Origin: Erythrobacter crassostreae
GTDB lineage: Bacteria > Pseudomonadota > Alphaproteobacteria > Sphingomonadales > Sphingomonadaceae
Direction: 5' to 3'
Assembly (NCBI RefSeq): GCF_019204045.1
Contig: NZ_JAGSPC010000002.1
Location: forward strand, 1 to 64,000
DNA length: 64,000 nucleotides
Shown here: positions 1 through 8,456 of the stretch, in pieces
Layout: each line of letters begins with the position of its first letter
How positions within the stretch are numbered: position 1 is the stretch's first letter
Made by a program: the position numbers and the translations under genes
Notes under the pieces: generated by a model
What the model was told of the DNA's origin: nothing
Seen by the model: the letters and a program-made list of their open reading frames with translations, nothing else
The model's database searches: none

Positions 1-2
1 CC

Positions 3-290
3 TCCGACACCGATGCTCTCGGTATAAGCCGTTCGGCTATCGACACCCAGCTTAAAGACATCCTCGTTGCCGTCTTGGGTATCGACCCGGAACTTGCTGA
101 TGAACTCGATGATGATTCCGGCCTGTTCGGCCACCTTCCCGAGCTCGATTCGATGGCGGTCGCCGGATTGCTGACGGAAATGGAAGACAGGCTCGACATC
201 GTTATCGAAGATGATGACGTCGACGGTGAAATGCTTGAAACCTATGGCGGATTGCTTGCATTTGCTGAAGCGAAGATCATTGCAGGCTGA
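3..290 (+). CDS. Acyl carrier protein, exosortase-A-associated (5' partial)
   Basis: Small acidic carrier protein whose reading frame is open to the left edge (codons from position 3), so the true start lies outside the window; the TTG at 75 is probably internal. A Leu-Asp-Ser-Met motif (LDSM, codons near 147-158) is the 4'-phosphopantetheine attachment serine. The very acidic helices around it fit an ACP. It is followed after 9 bases by two exosortase-A-associated hydrolases. In sphingomonads such carriers sit in exosortase/PEP-CTERM polysaccharide loci, with a presumed but unproven role in making or loading a small acyl group. The ACP fold is clear; the specific role comes from context. Confidence 0.8.
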   Translation, partial: SDTDALGISRSAIDTQLKDILVAVLGIDPELADELDDDSGLFGHLPELDSMAVAGLLTEMEDRLDIVIEDDDVDGEMLETYGGLLAFAEAKIIAG

Positions 291-299
291 AACCAGCCA

Positions 300-983
300 A
301 TGATCGCGGATTGGCCTTGCCCCCTGCCCGATGGCGGGGTTGCGGATGAACTGGCGGTCCATATCGGCGATGGAACCAATGGGCGGATTCTAGTAATCCC
401 GCCGTTATTTGACGAACATAACAAGATGCGTCGTCACCTTATTGAAGTGATGCGCAGGCTTGGCGAAGCGGATTTCGCGTGTTTCCTGCCCGATTTACCC
501 GGCTGGAATGAGAGTTCTAGCCCCCTTGAAAAACAGACGCTCGGTCACTGGCAGACATGCATCATCAGCGCAGTGCAGCATTTTGAGATTTCCCATGTCC
601 TCGCCGTTCGAAGTGGCGCTCTCTTGCTTCCCGAAACCGCATCGGGATGGACGTATGCCCCGCAAGCTGGCTCGAAATTGCTGCGAAGCATGCTCCGTGC
701 GCGCACCATTGCGAGCAAAGAGGCTGGAAAGAACGAAACCCTCGATGAACTCGCCGCGCTTGGCCGATCCCAAGGGATTGTTCTGGCTGGTTGGCGGCTC
801 AGCGCCAGTCTGTTTCAACAACTTGAGAATGCCGAGCCGGTCAAAGCGGAGAATGTGACGGCAATTGATCAATCACTTGTGGGTCGTTCGGGCTTATGGC
901 TGCGCGCCGAGCCTGATGAAGACCCTGCACAAGCTGATGCACTGGCCACCGCAATACTCGAAGACTTAGGCAAGCCGGAATGA
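300..983 (+). CDS. Alpha/beta hydrolase, exosortase A system-associated type 2
   Basis: A 227-residue alpha/beta-hydrolase-fold protein resembling the hydrolase-2 family of exosortase A loci (TIGR03101 type). The signature near residues 34-45 (PPLFDEHNKMRR) matches the conserved oxyanion-side loop of that family. The nucleophile elbow position (about 102-107, AVRSGA) is not a canonical G-x-S-x-G, although a serine is present. It follows the carrier protein by 9 bases and overlaps the next gene by ATGA, so the three are probably one transcript. It is shorter than usual secreted hydrolases and has no signal peptide, so it should be cytoplasmic. Family assignment rests on motif and neighbour; the substrate is unknown. 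Confidence 0.78.
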   Translation: MIADWPCPLPDGGVADELAVHIGDGTNGRILVIPPLFDEHNKMRRHLIEVMRRLGEADFACFLPDLPGWNESSSPLEKQTLGHWQTCIISAVQHFEISHVLAVRSGALLLPETASGWTYAPQAGSKLLRSMLRARTIASKEAGKNETLDELAALGRSQGIVLAGWRLSASLFQQLENAEPVKAENVTAIDQSLVGRSGLWLRAEPDEDPAQADALATAILEDLGKPE

Positions 984-1765
984 GCCGGCTCGCGCTCGAC
1001 TTTGGCTGCGGCAGCCTCAAACTGGCCGGCTCACTGGATACTGCACCAAGCACGACCGGATTGCTCATCGTTAGCGGCGGCAATGAAATTCGCTCCGGCG
1101 CATTTTCGGGGCAAGCATGCTTGGCCGCTCGGATCGCGAAGAAGGGATTTCCTGTCTTCCGCTTTGATAGGCGCGGTGTGGGTGACAGCGAAGGCGAGAA
1201 CCGCGGTTTCAGAAGTTCCGCCGGCGATATCGAAGCTGCGCTAAAAGCATTCCGCGCCATGGCACCGCAAGTCGAGCGCGTGATTGGCTTTGGCAATTGC
1301 GATGCGGCCTCGGCTTTAATGCTATCAAACGGCGCAGGCTTTGACGGTTTGATCCTATCCAATCCTTGGACCATCGAAGACGATGATGGCGAAGAAGATG
1401 ATACGCCCCCAGCAGCAGCCATTCGGGCGCGCTATGCCGAGAAACTGAAGAACCCGCGTGAGCTGATACGGCTCGCAAAAGGCGGCGTGAACCTTGGCAA
1501 ACTTGTTCAAGGAATCGCCAAATCGTTTAAGGGTGAAGGTTCGCCATCCTCACTTGCCAATGAAATGCGCAGCGGTCTTGAGGCATTTGGCGGGCATGTG
1601 AGTATCTTGCTTGCCACCGCAGATCGCACGGCACAGGTTTTCGAAAGCAATTGGCACAAAGACGACCCGCGCATTTCCCGCTGCGAAAGCGGGACCCACG
1701 CTTACGTTGAACCAAAGCACCGCGAATGGCTCGACAAACAGATTTTGTCTGCATTGCGCGCCTGA
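980..1765 (+). CDS. Alpha/beta hydrolase, exosortase A system-associated type 1
   Basis: A 261-residue alpha/beta hydrolase matching the hydrolase-1 family of exosortase A loci (TIGR03100 type). Visible motifs are GGNEIR (33-38), DRRGVGDSEG (63-72) and the nucleophile elbow GNCDAA (105-110), where cysteine stands at the usual serine position. It starts inside the stop of the preceding hydrolase (ATGA). Family members are found next to the type 2 hydrolase in genomes with the type 1 exosortase/PEP-CTERM system, and the order here is the same. The gene ends 3 bases from a convergent methyltransferase gene, so this is the right border of the exosortase locus. Substrate unknown. Confidence 0.82.
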   Translation: MSRLALDFGCGSLKLAGSLDTAPSTTGLLIVSGGNEIRSGAFSGQACLAARIAKKGFPVFRFDRRGVGDSEGENRGFRSSAGDIEAALKAFRAMAPQVERVIGFGNCDAASALMLSNGAGFDGLILSNPWTIEDDDGEEDDTPPAAAIRARYAEKLKNPRELIRLAKGGVNLGKLVQGIAKSFKGEGSPSSLANEMRSGLEAFGGHVSILLATADRTAQVFESNWHKDDPRISRCESGTHAYVEPKHREWLDKQILSALRA

Positions 1766-1768
1766 TAG

Positions 1769-2968
1769 CTACCTCTCGAAAAGGCTCACCAGCTCGACAT
1801 GGGTGGACCAGCGAAACTGTCCAATTGGGCGCAGTTTCGCGAGGCTAAAACCTGCATTTGCCAAAGTCGCAGCATCTCGGGCCCAACTGGATGGATTGCA
1901 GCTGACATAGATCACTTTGGAAACAGCACTGTCCGCAAGCTGATCAATCTGGGACTTTGCGCCAGCCCGAGGCGGATCGAGAATGACGGCATCAAACCGA
2001 TCAATCTCGTCTGGCATTAATGGGCTGCGGAACAGATCACGGTGCACTGGGAAGACCGCCCCGCCCGATCGCGCAGATCCAGCTTTCGAAGCAAGAAACG
2101 CCGCCTGATCGGCTTCTGCAGCCAAGACCTTACGCCCGTCTCTAAGCGCGAATGCAAATGTGCCCAACCCCGCAAACAAATCCGCGATCAGTTTGGCATC
2201 GCCAAGCCATTCCCGCACGTCTGCGATCATGCGATCTTCTGCATCCCGTGTCGCTTGCAAAAATGCCCCTGTTGGCATCGGTACCGCCGCTCCGGACAGC
2301 GTTATCGTCACAGGTTCCGGCTCCCACTGGCTTTCAGGACCATAACCCTGATCCAGCGTCAATCGCGCCAGACCGTGATCACGTGAAAAATCAGTCGCGG
2401 CTTCAATTGCTTCGAGGCCTTCAAGTGCGAAGTTTGTCAGGCCAAGGTCAACGCCCTGATCGCACAGCGACATTTGCACATCGATGCCGCCTTTGCGCGG
2501 ACCATGTTTGCCAATGAATGTCCGCAACGGCGCGATCATTCTGCCCAGTTCAGGCGCAATGACGTGGCATTCCTGCAGGTTCACAATTTTGTGCGAACCT
2601 GTTTCTTTGTAGCCGAGCAAGGCACCCTTCTGCGTTCGCATTGCGTGCAGCGTGGCGCGCCGCCGCGCGCGTGGTGGTGAGAGGTGGACTTTGAGCAATT
2701 CACCGATGTCCAGCCCCTGACTTGTCGCTGCATTCACGACGCGACCACGGACAAATTCCGCCAGCGCCAATTCATCGGCGTGTTGCAGCAAGCAGCCGCC
2801 ACAAAGGCCAAAATGCTGGCATGGCGGCGTTACGTGATGCGGCCCTTTAGCTGTAATCCCACTTTCATCCACTTCATCACCGGGCAAGCCGCCCGCGACG
2901 TGGTGACCCGCTGCAGTCAACCCGTCACCTTTGGCTGCTATTCGAATTATGGTTCTATCTGTACTCAC
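1769..2968 (-). CDS. TrmA/RlmD-family 23S rRNA or tRNA (uracil-5-)-methyltransferase
   Basis: A 399-residue SAM-dependent RNA m5U methyltransferase. A short TRAM-like N-terminus is followed by a cluster-binding pattern C50-x5-C56-x2-C59 with a later cysteine, as in RlmD/RlmC. The Rossmann core and the C-terminal LDPPRAG and YVSCNPS motifs follow; the latter holds the catalytic cysteine. A longer frame exists, but the GTG at 2968 gives a GTGA overlap with the upstream nnr stop and starts right at the TRAM-like segment, so it is preferred. This is the last gene of the long minus-strand operon. Whether the target is 23S U1939, U747 or another site cannot be read from the sequence. Confidence 0.85.
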   Translation of the reverse strand: MSTDRTIIRIAAKGDGLTAAGHHVAGGLPGDEVDESGITAKGPHHVTPPCQHFGLCGGCLLQHADELALAEFVRGRVVNAATSQGLDIGELLKVHLSPPRARRRATLHAMRTQKGALLGYKETGSHKIVNLQECHVIAPELGRMIAPLRTFIGKHGPRKGGIDVQMSLCDQGVDLGLTNFALEGLEAIEAATDFSRDHGLARLTLDQGYGPESQWEPEPVTITLSGAAVPMPTGAFLQATRDAEDRMIADVREWLGDAKLIADLFAGLGTFAFALRDGRKVLAAEADQAAFLASKAGSARSGGAVFPVHRDLFRSPLMPDEIDRFDAVILDPPRAGAKSQIDQLADSAVSKVIYVSCNPSSWARDAATLANAGFSLAKLRPIGQFRWSTHVELVSLFER

Positions 2969-4353
2969 AGGCACGCCCGATAGGCGCTTCCTACGCGGTT
3001 GGCGAGGCCTTCTGCCGTAAACATTGCGCCGCATTGCCGCGCTGCTTCACCATGCAGCCAAACGGCCTCACAAGCGGCCCCGAACGCGTCCGAGCCAGTA
3101 GCCATCCGGCTTGCGGCAATCCCGGCAAGAACATCGCCAGTGCCCGCGACGGAAAGCCAGCTTGGCGCGGGCGCTGCCAAAGCAATTCTCCCATCAGGTG
3201 CGGCAATGATCGTGTCTGGACCCTTGGCACAGATGACCATATCGCTCACGGCAGCAACCGCCTTGGCCCGAGCCATTCGCCCCTCTGTAATGACCGAGAA
3301 ACTCTTGCAGAGATGCTCAAGCTCCCCATCATGCGGCGTCGCCAGAATTTGAGTACCTTTGCTCAGCATGTATGGTTGGAGCAGGACGAGTGCATCAGCA
3401 TCCAGAACCAGATTGTGACCCTGGGAAAGCGCCGTTTCAAGCGCCTTTCCCGCGCCTTCATGGCGGGCAAGGCCCGGCCCGATCAGCATGGACCGGATAC
3501 GATGATCCTCGCCTGCGACCTTAAGCGGAGATGGATCGACCACCAATCCCGCAGGCGCATCTGCGCATTCGTGCCTGATCAGTTTTACATACCCCGCCCC
3601 TGCCCGCATTGCAGCCTGAGAGGCCAAGAGAGCGGCACCCGGCATATCCCCGCCGACAACCGCACAAAGACCGCGAGTGTATTTGTGCGCGTTCTCAGCC
3701 GGCGTTTCCAAGGATGGCCTCTCAACAAGCCGGGCTGCACCGTCCACACTGCTCGCGCCAATCGGAACGAGGCGCTTTGTGCCCGTCGCTGCGCGCGCAG
3801 GAAGACACCAATGCGCGAATTTCCAAGCGCCCAGTGCTAGAGTCACATCGTAGTGCGGCAATTGATCGTTGAGCTGGGCGCCCGTGTCACTATCCACACC
3901 GGACGGCACATCAATAGCGATCCGGCACGCATGCCGCCCGGCTAAATCGCGGAGGAGTAAGACATGCTCCGCTGTTAGAGGCCGCGACAGTCCAGAGCCA
4001 AACAGGCAATCGACAAGCACTTCTCCAATGACATCGCCGCCTGAGGTGGCGGGTTTTCCACTCCAAGCCTCGCAGGCTTTGACGGCAGCTTCGGTCTTCG
4101 GCGGTACGGGAGCGACGACTCGCACCGAGTTGCCAAACTCACGCATTTTGCGCGCGATCACATAACCGTCACCGCCATTATTGCCGGGCCCGCAAAGCAC
4201 CGTGACAGAACGACCTGCAGCAATCCTGCGGATCCATTCCGCCGCACCGCCAGCGGCGATCTCCATCAACTCCTCAACCGAGCTGCCTCTGTCCATAATC
4301 GCCTGCTCGGCGGCCAGCATTTGGGCAACGGTGAGGATTTGCGCATCACTCAC
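2965..4353 (-). CDS. nnr: Bifunctional NAD(P)H-hydrate epimerase / ADP-dependent dehydratase
   Basis: A 462-residue two-domain repair enzyme. The N-terminal YjeF/AIBP-type half (about 1-205) has GPGNNGGDGYVIAR and a DVPSGVD motif, which epimerise S/R-NAD(P)HX. The C-terminal ribokinase-like half (about 215-462) has GVVGGDMPGAALLA, the DADAL motif and GTGDVLAG, the ADP-dependent dehydratase signature. Together they return hydrated NAD(P)H to its usable form. Its ATG overlaps the stop of the upstream lipoprotein gene (ATGA), and its stop overlaps the GTG of the methyltransferase. The length is normal for the fused bacterial enzyme. A housekeeping gene in the minus-strand operon. Confidence 0.93.
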   Translation of the reverse strand: MSDAQILTVAQMLAAEQAIMDRGSSVEELMEIAAGGAAEWIRRIAAGRSVTVLCGPGNNGGDGYVIARKMREFGNSVRVVAPVPPKTEAAVKACEAWSGKPATSGGDVIGEVLVDCLFGSGLSRPLTAEHVLLLRDLAGRHACRIAIDVPSGVDSDTGAQLNDQLPHYDVTLALGAWKFAHWCLPARAATGTKRLVPIGASSVDGAARLVERPSLETPAENAHKYTRGLCAVVGGDMPGAALLASQAAMRAGAGYVKLIRHECADAPAGLVVDPSPLKVAGEDHRIRSMLIGPGLARHEGAGKALETALSQGHNLVLDADALVLLQPYMLSKGTQILATPHDGELEHLCKSFSVITEGRMARAKAVAAVSDMVICAKGPDTIIAAPDGRIALAAPAPSWLSVAGTGDVLAGIAASRMATGSDAFGAACEAVWLHGEAARQCGAMFTAEGLANRVGSAYRACL

Positions 4354-4718
4354 TGCGCAGGCGATCTCAGCATGTTCGAAGGGATACGGTAGCGATCATC
4401 GCCAATCGCGAACTCTGCGATTTCATCTGTGCTTGCACCGCTTACTTTCAGAGGATCGGCACCGTCGCCAACGCCAATTTGATCAGTTTCTGCATCATAT
4501 TCGACCCGGCGAAACCCGCCATCAGGGTGATGGATCAGGAAAGACACCGTTCCGGTATCGGCTGACCGTTCCAACGTGCAAACTGGCGCGAAATCCGATC
4601 CAGCACCAATTGCACAATCGATATCGGTCCCTTGCGGCTCAGGGCTTTCCGGCCCGCATGACGCGAGCAGAATCGCAGCGAGTCCGGCGCTAAATGTCCG
4701 CAAAAACATGGGTTTCAT
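4350..4718 (-). CDS. Small putative lipoprotein, unknown function
   Basis: A 122-residue protein with a basic N-terminus, a short hydrophobic stretch and a lipobox (Leu-Ala-Ser-Cys, cysteine near residue 21), predicting an outer-membrane or periplasmic lipoprotein. The mature part is acidic and has two further cysteines (DCAIG and VCTLE) that could form a disulfide. It overlaps the end of ilvD by 29 bases and the start of nnr by 4, so it is translationally coupled to both. An internal ATG at 4709 is an alternative start. I do not recognise a family; the coding nature is supported by the lipobox and coupling. Confidence 0.7.
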   Translation of the reverse strand: MKPMFLRTFSAGLAAILLASCGPESPEPQGTDIDCAIGAGSDFAPVCTLERSADTGTVSFLIHHPDGGFRRVEYDAETDQIGVGDGADPLKVSGASTDEIAEFAIGDDRYRIPSNMLRSPAQ

Positions 4719-6405
4719 TCTTTGCTCCGGGATGGGTCAATGCGCCTTCGCGCGCGGCTCCCACTGTTTGGGAATAGCGCCACAAGGCGCCTGACTGGTA
4801 ATCATTCGTTCGCGGCTGCCAGCTTTTATGGCGCTCTTCCAAAACGGTCGGATCGACATCTAGATCAATCGTTCCGGCTTCGGCATCGATACTGATCATA
4901 TCGCCATCTTCAACGAGGGCGATTGGCCCGCCTTCCGCGGCTTCCGGCCCGACATGGCCGATGCAGAAACCCCGTGTCGCGCCTGAGAACCGGCCATCGG
5001 TGATCAGCGCGACCTTCTCACCCATGCCCTGCCCGTAAAGCGCAGCCGTGGTGGAAAGCATTTCGCGCATGCCGGGGCCGCCTTTTGGACCTTCGTAACG
5101 GATGATGATCACACAGCCTTCGGCGATATCGCGCTTTTCAACCGCGGCGAAGGCGTCTTCCTCGCAATCAAACACCCGTGCAGGGCCGGTGAATTGCAAG
5201 CGGTCCATGCCCGCGACCTTCACGATGGCTCCGTCTGGCGCCAGCGAGCCTTTCAGGCCCACCACGCCGCCAGTGGGAGTGATCGGCAATCTGACATCGT
5301 AGAACACCTTTTGATCGGGGTTCCACGTAATCTCTTCGATATTCTCACCCAGCGTTTTCCCAGTCACCGTCATCGGGCTTGGGTCGAGAAAACCGCCATC
5401 AAGCAGCGTCTTCATGCCCATGTAGACGCCGCCGGCCTCGTGCATGTCCTTCGCAACATATTTTCCGCCCGGCTTCAGATCGGCGATGTAGGGTGTCGAT
5501 TTGAAGATCTCCGCAACATCGAACAGGTCAAAATCAATGCCCGCCTCGCTTGCCATCGCCGGCAAATGGAGCGCCGCATTCGTTGATCCGCCGGTCGCCG
5601 CAACGACGCGCGCCGCGTTTTCAAACGCCGCGAGGGTGCAAATATCGCGAGGGCGCAGATTTAACTCGAGCAGCTTCATCACTTGCCGTCCCGCACCCCG
5701 CGCGATCTCCTCACGCGATTTATACGGTGCCGGTGACATGTTGCTGTTTGGAAGCGACAATCCGATTGCCTCACCCACACATGCCATCGTGTTCGCCGTG
5801 AACTGACCGCCACATGCGCCGTGGCCGGGGCAAGCAACTTTTTCGAGCGCGATCAGTTCTTGCAGCGGACAGTTTCCGGCGGCGTGCTGGCCGACTTTCT
5901 CGAATACGTCGACGACCGTTACGTCTTCGCCTTTGTAAGTGCCCGGCAGTATCGATCCGCCATAAACGAAGATCGAGGGCACATTCAGGCGCAGCATCGA
6001 CATCATCATTCCGGGCAGGCTTTTGTCGCAGCCCGCAAAGCCGACCAGCGCATCGTAGCAATGACCGCGAACCGAAACCTCAACAGAATCAGCGATAATC
6101 TCGCGGCTGATCAGGGAGCTTTTCATGCCCTGATGCCCCATCGCGATGCCATCAGTCACCGTGATCGTATTGAAACGGCGCGGAGTTCCCCCGCCCTCGA
6201 TCACACCTTCGCGGCAAATGTTCGCTTGGGGATCGAGCGTCGTATTGCACGGTGCGCTGTCATTGCCTGCGCTCGCCACAGCCACGAATGGACGCGCGAT
6301 CTCTTCCTCTGTCATGCCCATCGCATAGTAGTAGGAACGGTGCGGCGCGCGCTCCGGTCCGACGGAGACGTGGCGGCTAGGCAATTTCGATTTATCGAAC
6401 GACAT
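4690..6405 (-). CDS. ilvD: Dihydroxy-acid dehydratase
   Basis: A 571-residue IlvD/Edd-family enzyme that dehydrates 2,3-dihydroxy-isovalerate and 2,3-dihydroxy-methylvalerate to the keto acids, the third step of valine and isoleucine synthesis. The three Fe-S cluster cysteine sites are visible: [17 protein letters not shown] and [16 protein letters not shown]. The substrate/Mg region [12 protein letters not shown] and a C-terminal GRFSGATRG block are also present. The length is normal. It lies 41 bases downstream of the N-formylglutamate amidohydrolase gene on the same strand. No attenuator or leader peptide is visible upstream, so any branched-chain control is not evident here. Confidence 0.95.
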   Translation of the reverse strand: MSFDKSKLPSRHVSVGPERAPHRSYYYAMGMTEEEIARPFVAVASAGNDSAPCNTTLDPQANICREGVIEGGGTPRRFNTITVTDGIAMGHQGMKSSLISREIIADSVEVSVRGHCYDALVGFAGCDKSLPGMMMSMLRLNVPSIFVYGGSILPGTYKGEDVTVVDVFEKVGQHAAGNCPLQELIALEKVACPGHGACGGQFTANTMACVGEAIGLSLPNSNMSPAPYKSREEIARGAGRQVMKLLELNLRPRDICTLAAFENAARVVAATGGSTNAALHLPAMASEAGIDFDLFDVAEIFKSTPYIADLKPGGKYVAKDMHEAGGVYMGMKTLLDGGFLDPSPMTVTGKTLGENIEEITWNPDQKVFYDVRLPITPTGGVVGLKGSLAPDGAIVKVAGMDRLQFTGPARVFDCEEDAFAAVEKRDIAEGCVIIIRYEGPKGGPGMREMLSTTAALYGQGMGEKVALITDGRFSGATRGFCIGHVGPEAAEGGPIALVEDGDMISIDAEAGTIDLDVDPTVLEERHKSWQPRTNDYQSGALWRYSQTVGAAREGALTHPGAKNETHVFADI

Positions 6406-6446
6406 TTTGTTTCCCGTAAGGCTCTATCTGGGAAACAGCACTGCCG

Positions 6447-7169
6447 TTAGTCGAGCGCTAGCGCAACCCTTCCGCATACGTCTGCGATCATTGCTGCGAA
6501 ACGCGCTTGCTCTGCGCGGGTCGCAATCAAGTCCTGACGCACCTCGATTGCGCAATAATAGCGACCCTTTGCCTCCGCGTGCCGGTTCATCGTCGCGTTG
6601 AGCTGCGTGCCAGAATATGGCTCATTATCGCCGACATTCAGGCCGAGTTCTCCGAACAGACGGATCGCGTGGCGGGCGGCGCGGTCATCTGTGTTGTAAA
6701 GCAGCGCGATTTCCCACGGGCGTTGTTCGTTGCTCGTCTCCAGCTTCGGCGTGAAGCTGTGCAGCGAAATAATGAGTTCTGGCGCGGCTTCATCCAGCCA
6801 TTTTTCCAACGCGGCGTGATAGGGGCGGTAATAGGACTTAAGCCGCCCTTCGACATCCGCACCGATATTGCCAGGGATCAGGTGCCCATCGCTTGTCGTC
6901 GGCACGACGGCCGCATGATCTTCCTCGCGGTGGAGATCGACGACCAGACGGCTGACCAGCGCCAGATGCGCCGGAATGCCGTGTCGCCGCGCCATGCGCT
7001 CTGCGACGCCGTTTACGCCAATATCGACGGCGATATGGCTGTCGATCAGACCTTTGGCGAGGCCTAACGAGACATCTTCCGGCACAAAATTGGACGCGTG
7101 ATCAGCTACACAGACAAGTCCCCCGCGCTTTGTTTCGCCGACTTGTTTGTACGGTAGGCCATCAATCAT
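6447..7169 (-). CDS. N-formylglutamate amidohydrolase family protein
   Basis: A 240-residue protein of the N-formylglutamate amidohydrolase fold. It has the early VCVADHASN motif, SRLVVDLHRE in the middle, and SLHSFTP around residue 135, all typical of the zinc site of this family. The characterised enzyme releases formate from N-formylglutamate at the end of histidine degradation, but no hut genes are nearby. Many alphaproteobacterial copies are orphan paralogues, so the substrate is uncertain. Its ATG overlaps the ispE stop (ATGA), showing translational coupling with an isoprenoid gene. Confidence 0.83.
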   Translation of the reverse strand: MIDGLPYKQVGETKRGGLVCVADHASNFVPEDVSLGLAKGLIDSHIAVDIGVNGVAERMARRHGIPAHLALVSRLVVDLHREEDHAAVVPTTSDGHLIPGNIGADVEGRLKSYYRPYHAALEKWLDEAAPELIISLHSFTPKLETSNEQRPWEIALLYNTDDRAARHAIRLFGELGLNVGDNEPYSGTQLNATMNRHAEAKGRYYCAIEVRQDLIATRAEQARFAAMIADVCGRVALALD

Positions 7170-7993
7170 CTAAGTTTCCCTGTCATGTGCCACCAATCCG
7201 GATGCGCCCCCGCAATCCGGCGCGCGGCTTCATCGCGCGCTGTGGTTTGTTCATACAACGCAAAACAGGTGGCACCTGATCCCGACATTTCAAATTTCCA
7301 TGGATGGTCGGTTTTAAGTTCGGCAAGCACATCGGCGATTTGCGGACATATTGCGATGGCTGGCTCGCGCAGGTCATTGCGGCCTGTTTGCGCAATTGCG
7401 CGGGCGTTTCCTTGCGGTAGAGCGCCGCGATCCTGCCCGTCCCATGCCTTGAACACCGGCCCGGTTGAAACAGGCACGCGCGGATTGACGAGCAACACGG
7501 CCATCCCGCCCAGATCGCTCTCAATCGGTTCAAGCTGTGTGCCCGTGCCCCGCCCGACAACGGTTTCGCTGCGCACACAGCACGGCACATCCGCGCCCAG
7601 CTTTGCCGCGCGTTCCTGCCAATCATCGGGAAGGCCATAGGTTTGTTCGACCATGCGGAACAGCGCGCCAGCATCGGCTGACCCGCCGCCAAGACCAGCG
7701 GCAACAGGAAGCTTCTTTTCGAGTGTGATGTCGAGACCGCCCGAACGAGGCAGCAGGCCAAGCGCCTTTGAGACCAGATTATCGAACGGATTGTCGAGCC
7801 CGCCCGCAAATTCGCCGAGTGTGGTCACGCGGTCCTCGTTAGCAGGTTTGGCGACCAGCGTATCGCCAGCATCGACAAAAGCGAACAGCGTCTCAAGCTC
7901 ATGGTAGCCATCATCCCGCCGTCTGCGGACGTGCAGCGCGAGGTTGATCTTGGCATAGGCGGTTTGGGTGATGGTCAAGGCCTGGTCATCCAA
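7166..7993 (-). CDS. ispE: 4-diphosphocytidyl-2-C-methyl-D-erythritol kinase
   Basis: A 275-residue GHMP kinase, the fourth step of the MEP pathway: it phosphorylates the 2-hydroxyl of CDP-methylerythritol with ATP. Visible motifs are the N-terminal AYAKINLALHV substrate loop, the GHMP ATP loop LPVAAGLGGGSADAG (about residues 90-105) and a C-terminal MSGSGATCFALY glycine motif. The frame begins with TTG directly after the TAA of the upstream gene; a second TTG 15 bases in is also possible, so the start is uncertain. It supplies isoprenoid precursors for carotenoids and quinones and is coupled to the downstream amidohydrolase. Confidence 0.93.
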   Translation of the reverse strand: MDDQALTITQTAYAKINLALHVRRRRDDGYHELETLFAFVDAGDTLVAKPANEDRVTTLGEFAGGLDNPFDNLVSKALGLLPRSGGLDITLEKKLPVAAGLGGGSADAGALFRMVEQTYGLPDDWQERAAKLGADVPCCVRSETVVGRGTGTQLEPIESDLGGMAVLLVNPRVPVSTGPVFKAWDGQDRGALPQGNARAIAQTGRNDLREPAIAICPQIADVLAELKTDHPWKFEMSGSGATCFALYEQTTARDEAARRIAGAHPDWWHMTGKLR

Positions 7994-8446
7994 TTAATCA
8001 GGTCGCTGTACTGCTTCATAGAGCCGACCAAAATGGCTCTCAGGGCCGATACTGTCCTCGTTTTTCCAGTCAGATTCCCGGGAGATAATCGACGGCGAAA
8101 GCAACATTTGGCCTTCGCCAAAAATTATACGCCCCTGAACCCGAAAATCGGCTACGACCATGTAACCATCGAACGGGTCACCGTCCGTAAAGAGCTGTCC
8201 AACTTTGTCCTTATCGATCCCGATCATGTTTCCGCAGTCATATTCTGAAAATGCGACAAACCCTCCGTGGTGTCCGGACTCGACTTCAATGATTTGGCTC
8301 TGCCAATCGACAACTTTACCCTGCCAAAACTGACGGTTTTCCGGCAGGTCACAAATGGACGAAGACACGCTTCCGCAAGATGGAAGGCAGGCCAAGGCTA
8401 AAAGCAGGAAGCGCTTCCTTCCAGTCCAACCGTGTGCAGCTTTCAA
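7994..8446 (-). CDS. Putative lipoprotein, unknown function
   Basis: I place the start at the TTG at 8446. A GAGG Shine-Dalgarno overlaps the stop of the upstream ETF-QO gene and ends 8 bases before this TTG. The resulting 150-residue protein begins with a compact basic/hydrophobic signal ending in a Leu-Pro-Ser-Cys lipobox; an upstream ATG would bury the signal behind 14 extra residues. The mature region has two cysteines and a beta-rich, acidic composition with no motif I recognise. It ends with a TAA directly abutting the ispE TTG. Likely a small envelope lipoprotein travelling in the fixC-ispE operon. Confidence 0.68.
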   Translation of the reverse strand: MKAAHGWTGRKRFLLLALACLPSCGSVSSSICDLPENRQFWQGKVVDWQSQIIEVESGHHGGFVAFSEYDCGNMIGIDKDKVGQLFTDGDPFDGYMVVADFRVQGRIIFGEGQMLLSPSIISRESDWKNEDSIGPESHFGRLYEAVQRPD

Positions 8447-8456
8447 ATCTTGTGCC

